Below are positions 30,901 through 38,498 of a stretch of 64,000 nt of DNA, one piece after another (positions within the stretch are counted from its first letter, which is position 1; each line of letters starts with the position of its first letter). The notes under the pieces are model-generated. The model worked only from the letters and a program-made list of their open reading frames with translations, did not search any database and was not told the DNA's origin. The stretch covers positions 930,001 through 994,000 of the forward strand of contig NC_083370.1 of assembly GCF_029542785.1 (NCBI RefSeq), written 5' to 3'. A program made the position numbers and the translations under genes. The stretch is from Malassezia japonica. Its lineage: Eukaryota; Basidiomycota; Malasseziomycetes; Malasseziales; Malasseziaceae.

Positions 30901-32637
30901 CTCGTTGTCGTAGTTGCCGAGACGCCACGAAATGCACCAGGCAAAGTACAAGGCCATCAAGAACTTGATACCGACAGCACCGACAATGAAAATCATCGAC
31001 AGGACCAGTTCGACCTGCGACGCAATACAACCGGTAGATGCAGCATCGATGTAGGCCACACGAGCGACCTGAGCGAGACAGTCCAATTCCTTGGTGTACT
31101 TTCCACGCATACCCATGGCCGTCACGTCCTTGCCCGCCCATGTATCATTGCGATTCTTCATGTAGTTGAACAGCTCAGGAGCGTTCACCGTCGGGTCCAG
31201 GTACTTGAGCATACTTAGATCAATCACACTTCCACGCCAGATCATGAGGTTTTGCTTCGGGTCGGAAATGTTTTGCCAAGGAACAAAGACATTGCCCAAC
31301 ATGGGAGCATGCGGTACCTTGTTGTTCAGCAGACTCCTGGTGACGGACATGCTGTGGCAAGCAGCATCGTCGTTGAATCCGGGCGAGTCACCCGACGAGT
31401 TGGAGTGGATTACCATGCACTGGAAATAGCGGGGAGGGTTCGAGTTCCTGACCGGCTGCATAATGCCTTCACATGACTCGCCGGTAACCGGGAAAAGCAG
31501 GTTAACGTACGAACGACTGATATCATACCGGTCGGTCCAGACAGGCTGCTTCAGATCAGGGAATTGAGGGACGGGCGTGTGAGTAAAGTCGTTCATGTCG
31601 TAGGACTTGCCGTAGAGGTTCATCATACCAGTCTTGTCCTTGTCGTTTTGCATGGAGTACAGACTGTAGCGCTGGTCCGTACCACAAACCGTCTGAGTGA
31701 AACCAAAGGTGATGTAACCAACAAAGCCCATGCAGACACAGATAATACCGACCAGACCCATCTTTTCACGCCACGCACGCTGCTGCTCGGGCGTCTTGAT
31801 ACCAACCATCTTGAGACATGCGCCAGGGATACAGATCGTAAGCAGCCAACAGTAGATCATCCAAGGGCCAACGGGACCCGGCGCGATGTTGTCAAAGAAG
31901 CCGGCCTCCTTCGCCGCGCCCTCGTGTGGCGTCTTGGCGAGATCGGGGTTGCCGGGCGCCGTGCGGCGCATACTCACACCGCGGCGCAAGAAGTGGATAC
32001 CACTTTCGACCTTGTCCTCCTCGCGGCCGAGGATCGACTTGCCACGGCGCAGCTGAGGGTTGCGAGCAGCCGTCTGCGGCGAAGGAGCGTAAGGGCCGGT
32101 CACACCGTAGCCACTTACACCGCCACCCGGACCGGTGATGGCCGACATGGCCGTGCTGTGAGGCGCAGCGCCATGGTGCGGCATGTGTCCGGTCGAGGAC
32201 GGCATGTAGCCGACATTGGAGCGGCCATGCTGCATGTCCATCTGCGCGGCATGGTTGCGGTAGAACCACTGGCGATGCGAAGGGTCCATACGCTCACGCT
32301 CAGGGCGCACGAGCGACTTTTTCCGGCGGAAACTCGCCGAGTGCGACAGGCCCGTCTCGGGATCGCGGCCGCCAAAGTTAGCGCTGCCCGCGCGATGAAG
32401 ATTGGCACCCGATGCTTGGGCCTCGTCTCCGCCCGAGTTGGCGGTCTTCATGGACTCGAGCGACTGTGCGTTACGCGGAGCAAAGTTGCGCGGCGGCACC
32501 TGAAAGGAGACCGAGGGCTGTTTTTGCAGTGTCGTTGCACCCTGCGGCCTGGTCTCAGAAGGATAGTTGATAATAGGAGCACCCTCGCCCTGGGGCTGCA
32601 CAGCCCCCTGAGGTTTCGTCTCGGGATTGGAGCTCAT
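27931..32637 (-). CDS. Class IV (Chs3-type) chitin synthase with long Pro-rich C-terminal tail
   Basis: Single exon, 1568 aa from the ATG at 32637. A basic cytosolic N-terminus is followed by two membrane helices (VGPWMIYCWLLTICIPGACL and MGLVGIICVCMGFVGYITFG) before FTQTVCG, a signature of class IV enzymes. A third helix and a large cytosolic GT2 domain follow, with CLVTAYSESFEGLRTTLDSL, the DxD-type VDADTKVFPDSLTRM, GLCGETKIANKAQTW, EDRYLTTLMLKTF and the QRRRW product-channel motif, then further membrane helices. After about residue 1290 there is an unusual 270-residue Pro/Ala/Gly/Ser-rich extension. Chs3-type enzymes make cell-wall chitin and most chitosan precursor in fungi. No intron is needed. 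Confidence 0.94.
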   Translation of the reverse strand: MSSNPETKPQGAVQPQGEGAPIINYPSETRPQGATTLQKQPSVSFQVPPRNFAPRNAQSLESMKTANSGGDEAQASGANLHRAGSANFGGRDPETGLSHSASFRRKKSLVRPERERMDPSHRQWFYRNHAAQMDMQHGRSNVGYMPSSTGHMPHHGAAPHSTAMSAITGPGGGVSGYGVTGPYAPSPQTAARNPQLRRGKSILGREEDKVESGIHFLRRGVSMRRTAPGNPDLAKTPHEGAAKEAGFFDNIAPGPVGPWMIYCWLLTICIPGACLKMVGIKTPEQQRAWREKMGLVGIICVCMGFVGYITFGFTQTVCGTDQRYSLYSMQNDKDKTGMMNLYGKSYDMNDFTHTPVPQFPDLKQPVWTDRYDISRSYVNLLFPVTGESCEGIMQPVRNSNPPRYFQCMVIHSNSSGDSPGFNDDAACHSMSVTRSLLNNKVPHAPMLGNVFVPWQNISDPKQNLMIWRGSVIDLSMLKYLDPTVNAPELFNYMKNRNDTWAGKDVTAMGMRGKYTKELDCLAQVARVAYIDAASTGCIASQVELVLSMIFIVGAVGIKFLMALYFAWCISWRLGNYDNESYAERMRRVAAIENWTDDIYRPAPAGYRPNVKKSILPTTSRFTATNYPKQPQKQSALEKKIAAARRNVQGPYMSPPQSPMLTGGRSSASLGQSASFTMPSSQSGRSSFSNNGDSPWGPCPFPLDNVVPQPPADFRPFNFPLAQTICLVTAYSESFEGLRTTLDSLATTNYPNSHKLLLVIADGIVKGAESDISTPDICLSMMKELIVPAEDVEGNSYVAIADGAKRHNMAKVYAGFYDYDDQTVERSKQQRVPMILIAKCGTLMEMDSAKPGNRGKRDSQVLLMAFMQKVLFDERMTQFEYEFFNAIWRVTGVTPEQYEIVLMVDADTKVFPDSLTRMTACMVEDPEIMGLCGETKIANKAQTWVTMIQVFEYYISHHQTKGFEACFGGVTCLPGCFSAYRLKSPKGPRGFYVPILANPDIVEHYSENVVDTLHKKNLLLLGEDRYLTTLMLKTFPKRKMMFIPSAVCKTVVPDTFKVLRSQRRRWINSTVHNLFELIQVRDLCGTFCFSMRFVVFMDLVGTLVLPAAIAFTFYVVASAIKVSITNQGKREEEKEEFPTIPLVLLGLILGLPGVLIVVTSRRFMYVLWMLVYLISLPIWNLVLPAYAYWHMDDFSWGATRVVQGEKKGDSHGDAEGQFDASSIVMKRWAEYERDRRFRGGTESRDTYDMTSPENGMMRFSSMSSDAPSNGLEQLPRANLGGAGEEARYPARQRLDSVPLLELPAPLGPDANGRPRQGSGTMSPTSGPLSPTSGAMSALRPGAASPPHLQPSSSFGGAPRPPFGAPPTDSSMQARQHLFGAGAAPMRPPAASGYASPPPRPAAPSGYTNIRPPPPGAYSARPGSGSATPPPRPPPGASYTPPPRPGGPPANSSPTMRPVGAPARPGAPPPAMRPTIPNPVRPGTPPSMRPTIPPSVRPGTPPSMRPVESTANLPSSVQRVSLVDDGPVADSGGIRQVVRGSRRQSLQPGSLQLPPFDASFGGSPFDSSKK
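28105..28330 (-). repeat. Imperfect tandem repeats in the chitin synthase tail (RPGTPPSMRP-type)
   Basis: The C-terminal tail carries successive units of the form MRPTIP-x-x-VRPGTPPS, at least three copies with further PGAPPPAMRP variants. The DNA repeats in about 45-nt steps. The composition suggests a flexible polyproline arm that could bind SH3 proteins; the neighbouring gene encodes an SH3 protein, but a link is only a guess. Confidence 0.6.
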
Positions 32638-33198
32638 CTCAGAAGTATGCAAAGCAGATATGCGATACACAAACTGTGTTGCAGCACTACGCCTGCTTTC
32701 CGCGTGTGCTGAAAGGACGGAACAAGAGCAAGCCTATGCTCACAGCCGAGACTGTGATAGAGATAGGCCTGAGTTGAACCACGTCGAGTCGATAACCTCG
32801 ACAGCCACCAGGTCCTTGCAAACAATGGGACTGGGTTGGAAAGAAGTCCGCACGCGAGGTACAATGGTTTGACTGGCCAAGCGCGGTTTAGCTTTGCCCT
32901 GCCGTTCAACGTCTCACTTCCGCGGCGTTTCGCCGTGGCCGCTGAAGTCCTTGTTGAAAAGAACCCGGTAGGTCCGTATTCCACGCGCCGCCTCCTGCTT
33001 CCTTCTGCAAGAATATGTAGCCCGGACTATTCGGGGCAAATCATCGGCCGAAGATCTACACCCCCTGCCGGAACTGCACGGCCCCGTAAATAGCCAAAAT
33101 ACGAATGGCCCGATTGGCGCTGTCGCAAGCCAGGCGTCGATTTTGCCACGTGCAGTTATTGCCACGTGGGCCAACGCTCGTATCCCTCCTCCACCAAG
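32638..33198. other. 561-bp divergent intergenic region (chitin synthase / SF3B6)
   Basis: No coding sequence or RNA gene can be supported. The region should hold the promoters and 5' leaders of both genes. A T-loop-like GGTTCAACTC on the minus strand near 32775 does not sit in a foldable tRNA. Confidence 0.4.
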
Positions 33199-33576
33199 AT
33201 GGCGGAGAAGCACGACCGGATTCTGTTTGTGAAGAACTTGAATTATAATACAAAGGGTAGGTGGCGCAGCTAACGATAGGCGAGGATCTGTATGAATTGT
33301 TCGGAAGATACGGTGCTATCCGCCAGATTCGGATTGGAAATACCCAGCAGACGCGCGGCACGGCCTATGTTGCGTTCGAAGAAATGAGCGACGCGAAAAG
33401 CGCGCTCGCCAATCTGAACGGGTTCCACTTGCAGGAGCGCTACATTGTCGGTAAGTTGCACGACTAATCCAGTCCTATACCATGTGCCCTCTCGTCTCAC
33501 AGGACGCGGCACGCTGTCGCAGCGCGAAGAGGAGCTTATGCGAACCAAGCAGCAGTACGGCATGCAAGAGGAGTAG
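33199..33576 (+). CDS. Splicing factor 3B subunit 6 (SF3b14a/p14), 3 exons
   Basis: Exons 33199-33256, 33280-33450 and 33473-33576 give 110 aa, with introns of 23 and 22 nt. The protein is one RRM: RILFVKNLNYNTKGEDLYEL (RNP2), FGRYGAIRQIRIGNT, then TRGTAYVAFEEMSDAKSALA (RNP1) and, across intron 2, ERYIV-VLYHVPSRL, with a basic/Gln C-terminal helix (SQREEELMRTKQQYGM). This matches SF3B6, which contacts the branch-point adenosine in the U2 snRNP. It is notable that this factor sits in a genome whose branch point lies only about 5 nt from the 3' splice site. It converges on the FIST-like gene with 16 bp between stops. Confidence 0.92.
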
Positions 33577-33592
33577 TCACGAATCGATTGTA

Positions 33593-35108
33593 TTATACGT
33601 CACACAGCGATGCACGCGCGTAGGGGGCGCTGCATGCATACGTCGTTCCGCCGCCTTGGCGCGCCAGCCAGCCGTGCTCACTCGCAGCAAGGAACACATC
33701 AGGGAGCTCCAACGCACCTTGGCCGTGCGCCACGGCGACTTTTGCAGAGGGATCGAGCGATACAGGGATGCTTGAATCGTTCGGAGTTGCGAGGAACACA
33801 TACCGCACAGAGCCAGCAGGCGCCGTAATCGCACGCAGTGGCGTGGGGGAGGGACGATAGAACTGTGCCCACCGCTGCACCTTGCTGCTGTCGGGCGCAT
33901 CGGGGGGGAGGCCGAGCTCGGCCTCGGTCGCGACACTGAGCGTGCCGCGCATAGGGTGTCCCGAGATGATCTGGGCGACGAGCGCGGGGGTCTGGTGAGA
34001 GAGAGAATACGTACTGCATCCGCCTGCTCCGCATTCTTTTCGAAAAGTCCGACATAGAATTGATCTTCTTTGCGTACGGCACTCGAGAGCTCACGGACTT
34101 GCGTAGCCTCCATTGTACTCGCGTCGCTCGGCGCCGGATTCTTGTTGAGAATCAGGCGCAGGAACTGCTGCGCTGCATTGTAATTGTCGAGCGTCGAGAT
34201 AATGTTGCCGCGCGCGCTGCGTTAGAGGAAATACGTACCCAGTCACTTCAAGGCGAGGACCGATGGGCTGCAGCTGCTCAAAGATGCGCTCGATCGACGA
34301 GGACGCCGTGCCGCAGAGTGCAACGCCGACGGCCCCCGAGTCGTGAATCGTACGCGCGTGCAGCGGCGCGTCGTAAAAGAGGGTATGCTCACGCCCCGTC
34401 TCGAACGGCGTCAACGTCGCGCTCATGCCCAAGAGATTGGCCTGCGAAAAGTGCGCGTCGAGACCCTCGAGAAGGCCGTGCGCTTGGGCGTCGGTCGCAA
34501 AAAGGAGCGCACGTACACTGGATGGACTGGATTAGTTTCAGCACATACTCGAGCTCGTTCAGCTGATCCGGGAGGCGCAGGTCGACATTCTCCTTGCCCC
34601 AGAGGCCGCGCCAGTCACGCCCACCGCTCTGGTCGAGGCGGTCCGAGCGCATTTCGGTCCCTTTGTTCCATGTCTCTTTTTGGTTCGGCCAGCGGCCAAC
34701 CGAGACCCGCGCCGCGCCGGGAATCGTCGACCGGAACGCCACACCACGCGTCTCGGGAATCGACGCAAGCGAAATGGCATGCAGGTGCTCCATGCCCGCC
34801 GCATCGTCGTACGCAACCGAGGCAGGGAGCGACGAAGACAGGAAGCCTACACGTGCATGCGCCCGCACGTCGCGGTGGTGCAGCATGTCCACGGCCTCGG
34901 ACAGAACCGCACGGGGCAGGTGCTTGCTCAGGGAAAAGAGCAGAATGTGGGGCGGTTGCTCGGCGGTCCACGCCGCGAGCTTGCTCGCAAGCGCCGGAAG
35001 TAGAGACTCGGGTTTTGTCGCAGTGAGTGTCGTGGCACGCTCGCGGCCGGCGGCCTGCGTAGCCATCGCACGGCACAGCCGTGGCCCAGCAGCCTGGAAG
35101 CGTAGCAT
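33593..35108 (-). CDS. FIST-domain-like protein, 4 exons
   Basis: Exons 35108-34549, 34526-34239, 34216-34015 and 33991-33593 give 482 aa; the ATG at 35066 would give 468 aa. Introns are 22, 22 and 23 nt. The order resembles FIST_N/FIST_C sensory proteins: HILLFSLSKHLPRAVLSEAV, a small-residue strand ARVGFLSSSLP, then RALLFATDAQAHGLLEGL, ANLLGMSATLTPFETGREHT, the VGVALCGT strand, and later LSTLDNYNAAQQFLRLILNK with a C-terminal domain. The first 20 residues (MLRFQAAGPRLCRAMATQAA) could target mitochondria. FIST domains are thought to bind small ligands; function in fungi is unknown to me. The family call rests on motif order, not a search. Confidence 0.6.
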
Positions 35109-35127
35109 GAACGTTCACCTCCACATC

Positions 35128-35814
35128 ATGCTGACCAAAATGCCGAGGGTTGTGGGACGTGCATGGCGGGCAGGGCATGCGTGGAGCAGGGGGTGTGTGC
35201 GGTACAGCACCTCGTCGTTTGATGATGCGCTCTTATTCCAAGGTTTGCGGGGCAGTGTGCCGCGGCCGAGCGATTCGACGCAGTATATGGCAGGGTCGCT
35301 GGCGGTAGCGCGCCTTGCCGTGTCTGGCTCAGTGCCGAGCGCCGTGTTGGCCATGGCGCGTGCAGCCGGCGCGTTGGGTGCCAAAAATGCGTCTAATATG
35401 GTGCCGATGCGTGTGCCCCGCCTCTTGCAGTCTGTATCGCTCGAAATCGATACAGACGCCGAGGAAGCGCCGCGTGCTGAAGCGCCTGTCGAGGCGGAAC
35501 GTGCGCCTGCGTCTGCCCATGTGCCGCCTGAGCGCGGGGGATTCTCTGCCGAGTCGCTTTTGGACCCCGACGCATGGGTTGCTGCCCACCGCGAAGATGC
35601 GCCGGCGCCTTCGGCGGCCTATACGCCTCCGATCGAGCGTACTCCGCCTCCCGTCTCTGCCTCATCCCAAGCCACGCTCACTGTGCAGTGCCGTGCATCG
35701 GCCAACGGCGGTGCATCGACCGAGGCCCTCGCCGGATGTATGGCCGCGAGTCTTACCCTCGTCGACATGCTCGGCGCGGATCGCGTCCATATCCAAGAAA
35801 TACGGGCTGAATAG
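35128..35814 (+). CDS. MoaC-fold protein lacking the catalytic CHP motif, probably mitochondrial
   Basis: Single exon, 228 aa from the ATG at 35128; another ATG at 35107 is possible. A presequence-like start (MLTKMPRVVGRAWRAGHAWS) precedes blocks that align with cyclic pyranopterin monophosphate synthase: AVLAMARAAGALGAKNASNM with VPMRVPRLLQSVSLEID (MoaC: ATARIAGIQAAKRT..LIPLCHPL), and LTVQCRASANGGASTEALAG with CMAASLTLVDML (MoaC: [21 protein letters not shown]). The near-invariant CHP is replaced by R-V-P, and TGVEME by GGASTE, so normal catalysis looks unlikely. A disordered Pro/Ala/Glu insertion of about 60 residues separates the two halves. Its stop is 2 bp from the stop of the convergent PrpF gene. 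Confidence 0.62.
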   Translation: MLTKMPRVVGRAWRAGHAWSRGCVRYSTSSFDDALLFQGLRGSVPRPSDSTQYMAGSLAVARLAVSGSVPSAVLAMARAAGALGAKNASNMVPMRVPRLLQSVSLEIDTDAEEAPRAEAPVEAERAPASAHVPPERGGFSAESLLDPDAWVAAHREDAPAPSAAYTPPIERTPPPVSASSQATLTVQCRASANGGASTEALAGCMAASLTLVDMLGADRVHIQEIRAE

Positions 35815-35816
35815 CG

Positions 35817-37220
35817 CTACTTGCTTTTGTGCTGCTCAAATAGCGCCGCGTACTCACGCGCCCAGCGCTGAGCAACACGCGGGGGAATGTCGAGGTTCCC
35901 CTCGATGATGCGCCGTGCCGTGCGGTCGTACACGATCGACGTCGGCGTGCCGTTTTTCAGCTCGACTGTCGCAGTGGACGTGCCTGCCGGCTGCCCGACT
36001 GTGATGGCACGTTGTGCGTCGTTCGACACGGCCTTTTTCGTCGAAGCACACGGCGAGGCAGCGGCACCGCCCTGCGCAAGTGCCTCGCCGATGATCGACT
36101 CGGGGTACGCCGCGCCCACCGACAAGGCCGACAAGCCGGTCGCCATGATCGAGCGGTGGAACTGGCCGACCGAGACAGGGCGGACGAGCAGGTCCATATC
36201 CTCGGCGCGCACCGCGTCGCCGCCCGACGTGGTGCACGTCGTGCGGGGATGCACAAGCACGACCTTGGGCGCCGATGAGCAGAGCGCCTGCTGGAGTGCA
36301 GGTGTGCACTGAGCCGCGGCCTGGCGCACTGCCTCGATCTTGGCATGGAGGAGCGTGTCGGTGTCGAGTTCGGCGGCCGTCTTGACGAGCTGTGCCTCGC
36401 TCACGTCGAGGTCGGCGGCGTGCACAAACACTGTCGGGAGTCCCGCATCAATGATCGAGACGCGCACCGGCTTGTCGCCGACCGTGATCGAGTCGCATAC
36501 GTTGCCGGTCGGAAGGAACGTAGCATCGAGCGGCACGGCGACTTGGATGCCCGGCGCCTTGCCCGGCACGCCCGCAACCGATGTGTCCTCATCCGTTGAC
36601 AGTTCCCAAGTGCCCTTGGATCGTGCATTCCTGCGCATTGGCACGCTCACTGTCGCGCGCTTCCCCGTGCTGGCCATGAGGATGCGGATCGGCATGGGAA
36701 ACGCGTCGGTCGCCCCCCGCTCCTCTGCAGCGCGCTGGATCGCCGCATTGTCTAAAAGCTTGTTCTGCATCGCATAGAGGCCGACTGCGGCGAGCAGGTT
36801 GCCGCACGTACTCTTCCAGTCGACCTCGGTCCCCCGAATCGGGACCTGGCCAAAGCGGTACACGACATCCCAACCGTCCTCTGGATCGTGCGCCCGCCGT
36901 ACATCGTCCGCCCACGCGACGCCTGGGAGCTTCCATTTCCCGCCCAGCTTGGCCAGCAGGCGCGTATAGAGCCCCTGCCCCGGCTTGGAGACGAGCGCGA
37001 CCTTGGACAGCGACGAGGCGCCTCCACCTAGGCCGTCGATCTGGCGCCCGTCCGGGTCGGGCGAGCCCATCGCGGTGCACACGATCGCATCGCGCGTCGT
37101 CGGTGCGTACGGTGCGAGGTCGGCTGCGCGCAGCAAGAGACCCTTGGACGTCCCTCCGCGATAGAACGACGCAGGTACGCGCACACCCGGCATCGTATAT
37201 TCGTGCAGCTTCACCTGCAT
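35817..37220 (-). CDS. PrpF-like isomerase (DAP-epimerase fold)
   Basis: Single exon, 467 aa from the ATG at 37220 (MQVKLHEYTMPGVRVPASFY); the frame is open further upstream but that part overlaps the divergent epimerase gene. Family motifs: PASFYRGGTSKGLLLRAADL, AMGSPDPDGRQIDGLGGGAS, LSKVALVSKPG, RFGQVPIRGTEVDWKSTCGN, the ISIIDAGLPTVFVHAADL-type segment, and MATGLSALSVGAAYPESIIG near the C-terminus. PrpF proteins isomerise aconitate or methylaconitate in bacterial propionate metabolism. The fungal members' substrates are less certain. The first Lys of GGTSKG, important in the family, is present. Confidence 0.87.
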   Translation of the reverse strand: MQVKLHEYTMPGVRVPASFYRGGTSKGLLLRAADLAPYAPTTRDAIVCTAMGSPDPDGRQIDGLGGGASSLSKVALVSKPGQGLYTRLLAKLGGKWKLPGVAWADDVRRAHDPEDGWDVVYRFGQVPIRGTEVDWKSTCGNLLAAVGLYAMQNKLLDNAAIQRAAEERGATDAFPMPIRILMASTGKRATVSVPMRRNARSKGTWELSTDEDTSVAGVPGKAPGIQVAVPLDATFLPTGNVCDSITVGDKPVRVSIIDAGLPTVFVHAADLDVSEAQLVKTAAELDTDTLLHAKIEAVRQAAAQCTPALQQALCSSAPKVVLVHPRTTCTTSGGDAVRAEDMDLLVRPVSVGQFHRSIMATGLSALSVGAAYPESIIGEALAQGGAAASPCASTKKAVSNDAQRAITVGQPAGTSTATVELKNGTPTSIVYDRTARRIIEGNLDIPPRVAQRWAREYAALFEQHKSK

Positions 37221-37296
37221 ACCGGCTGCGCCGCATGCGTCTCCCACGTGGCACGACGCGCTTCCGGTAGAACGCGGGTTGCAAACAACTACGACT
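37221..37296. promoter_or_regulatory. 76-bp divergent interval (PrpF / UDP-glucose 4-epimerase)
   Basis: The two start codons face away from each other with 76 bp between them, so both transcripts probably arise from one bidirectional promoter. No clear element is recognised in it. Confidence 0.4.
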
Positions 37297-38482
37297 ATGG
37301 CTTCGGAGAAGAAACGCGTGCTGATTCCCGGTGGTGCTGGGTACATTGGCAGCCATGTTGCGCTGACTGTGCTGAACACGCACAAGTTCAAGGTTACGAG
37401 TGCGTACCGCGACTGACCCAGTCTTTGACAACTTCCACAACTCCAAGAAGGAAGCGGTGCGTCGCGTGGAGCAGCTCGCGCGTGAGGCGCTCCCTGCGGA
37501 TGCCAGCGAGCAGGACAAGAAGGACTGCGAGATTGAGCTGATTGAGGGTGACCTGCGCGATGCCGCGGCGCTCGACAAGGTCTTTGCCGAGCACACCGGC
37601 GCCGAGAAGATCTACGCGGTGATCCTCATCGGCGCGCTCAAGGCGGTGGGCGAGTCGGGCGAAATTCCGATCGACTACTACAACGTGAATGTCGCGGGTA
37701 CGCTCAACCTCATGTCGGCGATGGACAAGTACGACTGCAAGCGTCTTGTCTACTCCTCGTCGGCGACCGTGTACGGCGCGCCGGAGACGATTCCCATCCC
37801 GGAGTCGACGCCGATGAACCCCCACAGCCCCTACGGCCACACGAAGCAGGTGTGCGAGATGATCATCCGTGATGTGTGCAAGGCGCACCCCGAGTGGCGC
37901 GCCATTACGCTGCGCTACTTCAAGTACGTTTTCTCTACTCACACAGCCCTGCTGGCGCGCACCCTTCGGGCTACATTGGCGAGGACCCCCGCGGAAAGCC
38001 GGGCAACCTCCTGCCCCTGCTCGCGCAGATGGCCGTCGGCAAGTACCGCGAGGGCGGTCTCAAGGTGTTTGGTAACGACTACCCCACCCCCGACGGCACC
38101 TGTGTGCGTGACTACATCCACATTCTCGACCTCGCCGAGGGCCACCTCAACGCGATGGTCGCGCTGGACGACGACTCGAAGTTTGTGAACGTCGACGAGG
38201 ACGGCAAGTACCGCGCCTTCAACCTCGGTAAGGGTGTCGGTATGAGCGTGCTCAACATGGTCGAGGCCATGCGCAAGGTGACCGGCTACGAGTTCCCGTT
38301 CACGATCGTCGGCCGCCGCGCGGGCGACGTGCCCGACCTCACGGCAGACCCCACGCTCGCCGAGAAGGAGCTCGGCTTCAAGGCCTCGCGCTCGCTCGAC
38401 GACATGGTACGTCTTTTTGCTAACGCAGTCGCGCGACCTCTGGAACTGGCAGAAGAAGAACCCCAACGGTTACGACTCGTAG
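37297..38482 (+). CDS. UDP-glucose 4-epimerase, 4 exons
   Basis: Exons 37297-37399, 37422-37923, 37947-38406 and 38429-38482 give 372 aa, with introns of 22, 23 and 22 nt. The Rossmann NAD site is [15 protein letters not shown]. The catalytic pair is present as [11 protein letters not shown] (Ser/Thr) and YGHTKQVCE (YxxxK). [18 protein letters not shown] is restored across intron 2, and the sugar-binding end has [19 protein letters not shown] and, in exon 4, [13 protein letters not shown]. It interconverts UDP-glucose and UDP-galactose. No mutarotase domain is fused, unlike S. cerevisiae Gal10. The last exon encodes only 17 residues, yet it contains the conserved family C-terminus. Confidence 0.95.
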
Positions 38483-38498
38483 TTCCTCTAATTCGCAG

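Noticed and set aside
32760..32815. tRNA-like T-loop (GGTTCAACTC, minus strand) upstream of the chitin synthase
   Set aside because: The flanking bases do not pair into a T-stem and no acceptor or anticodon arm can be drawn.
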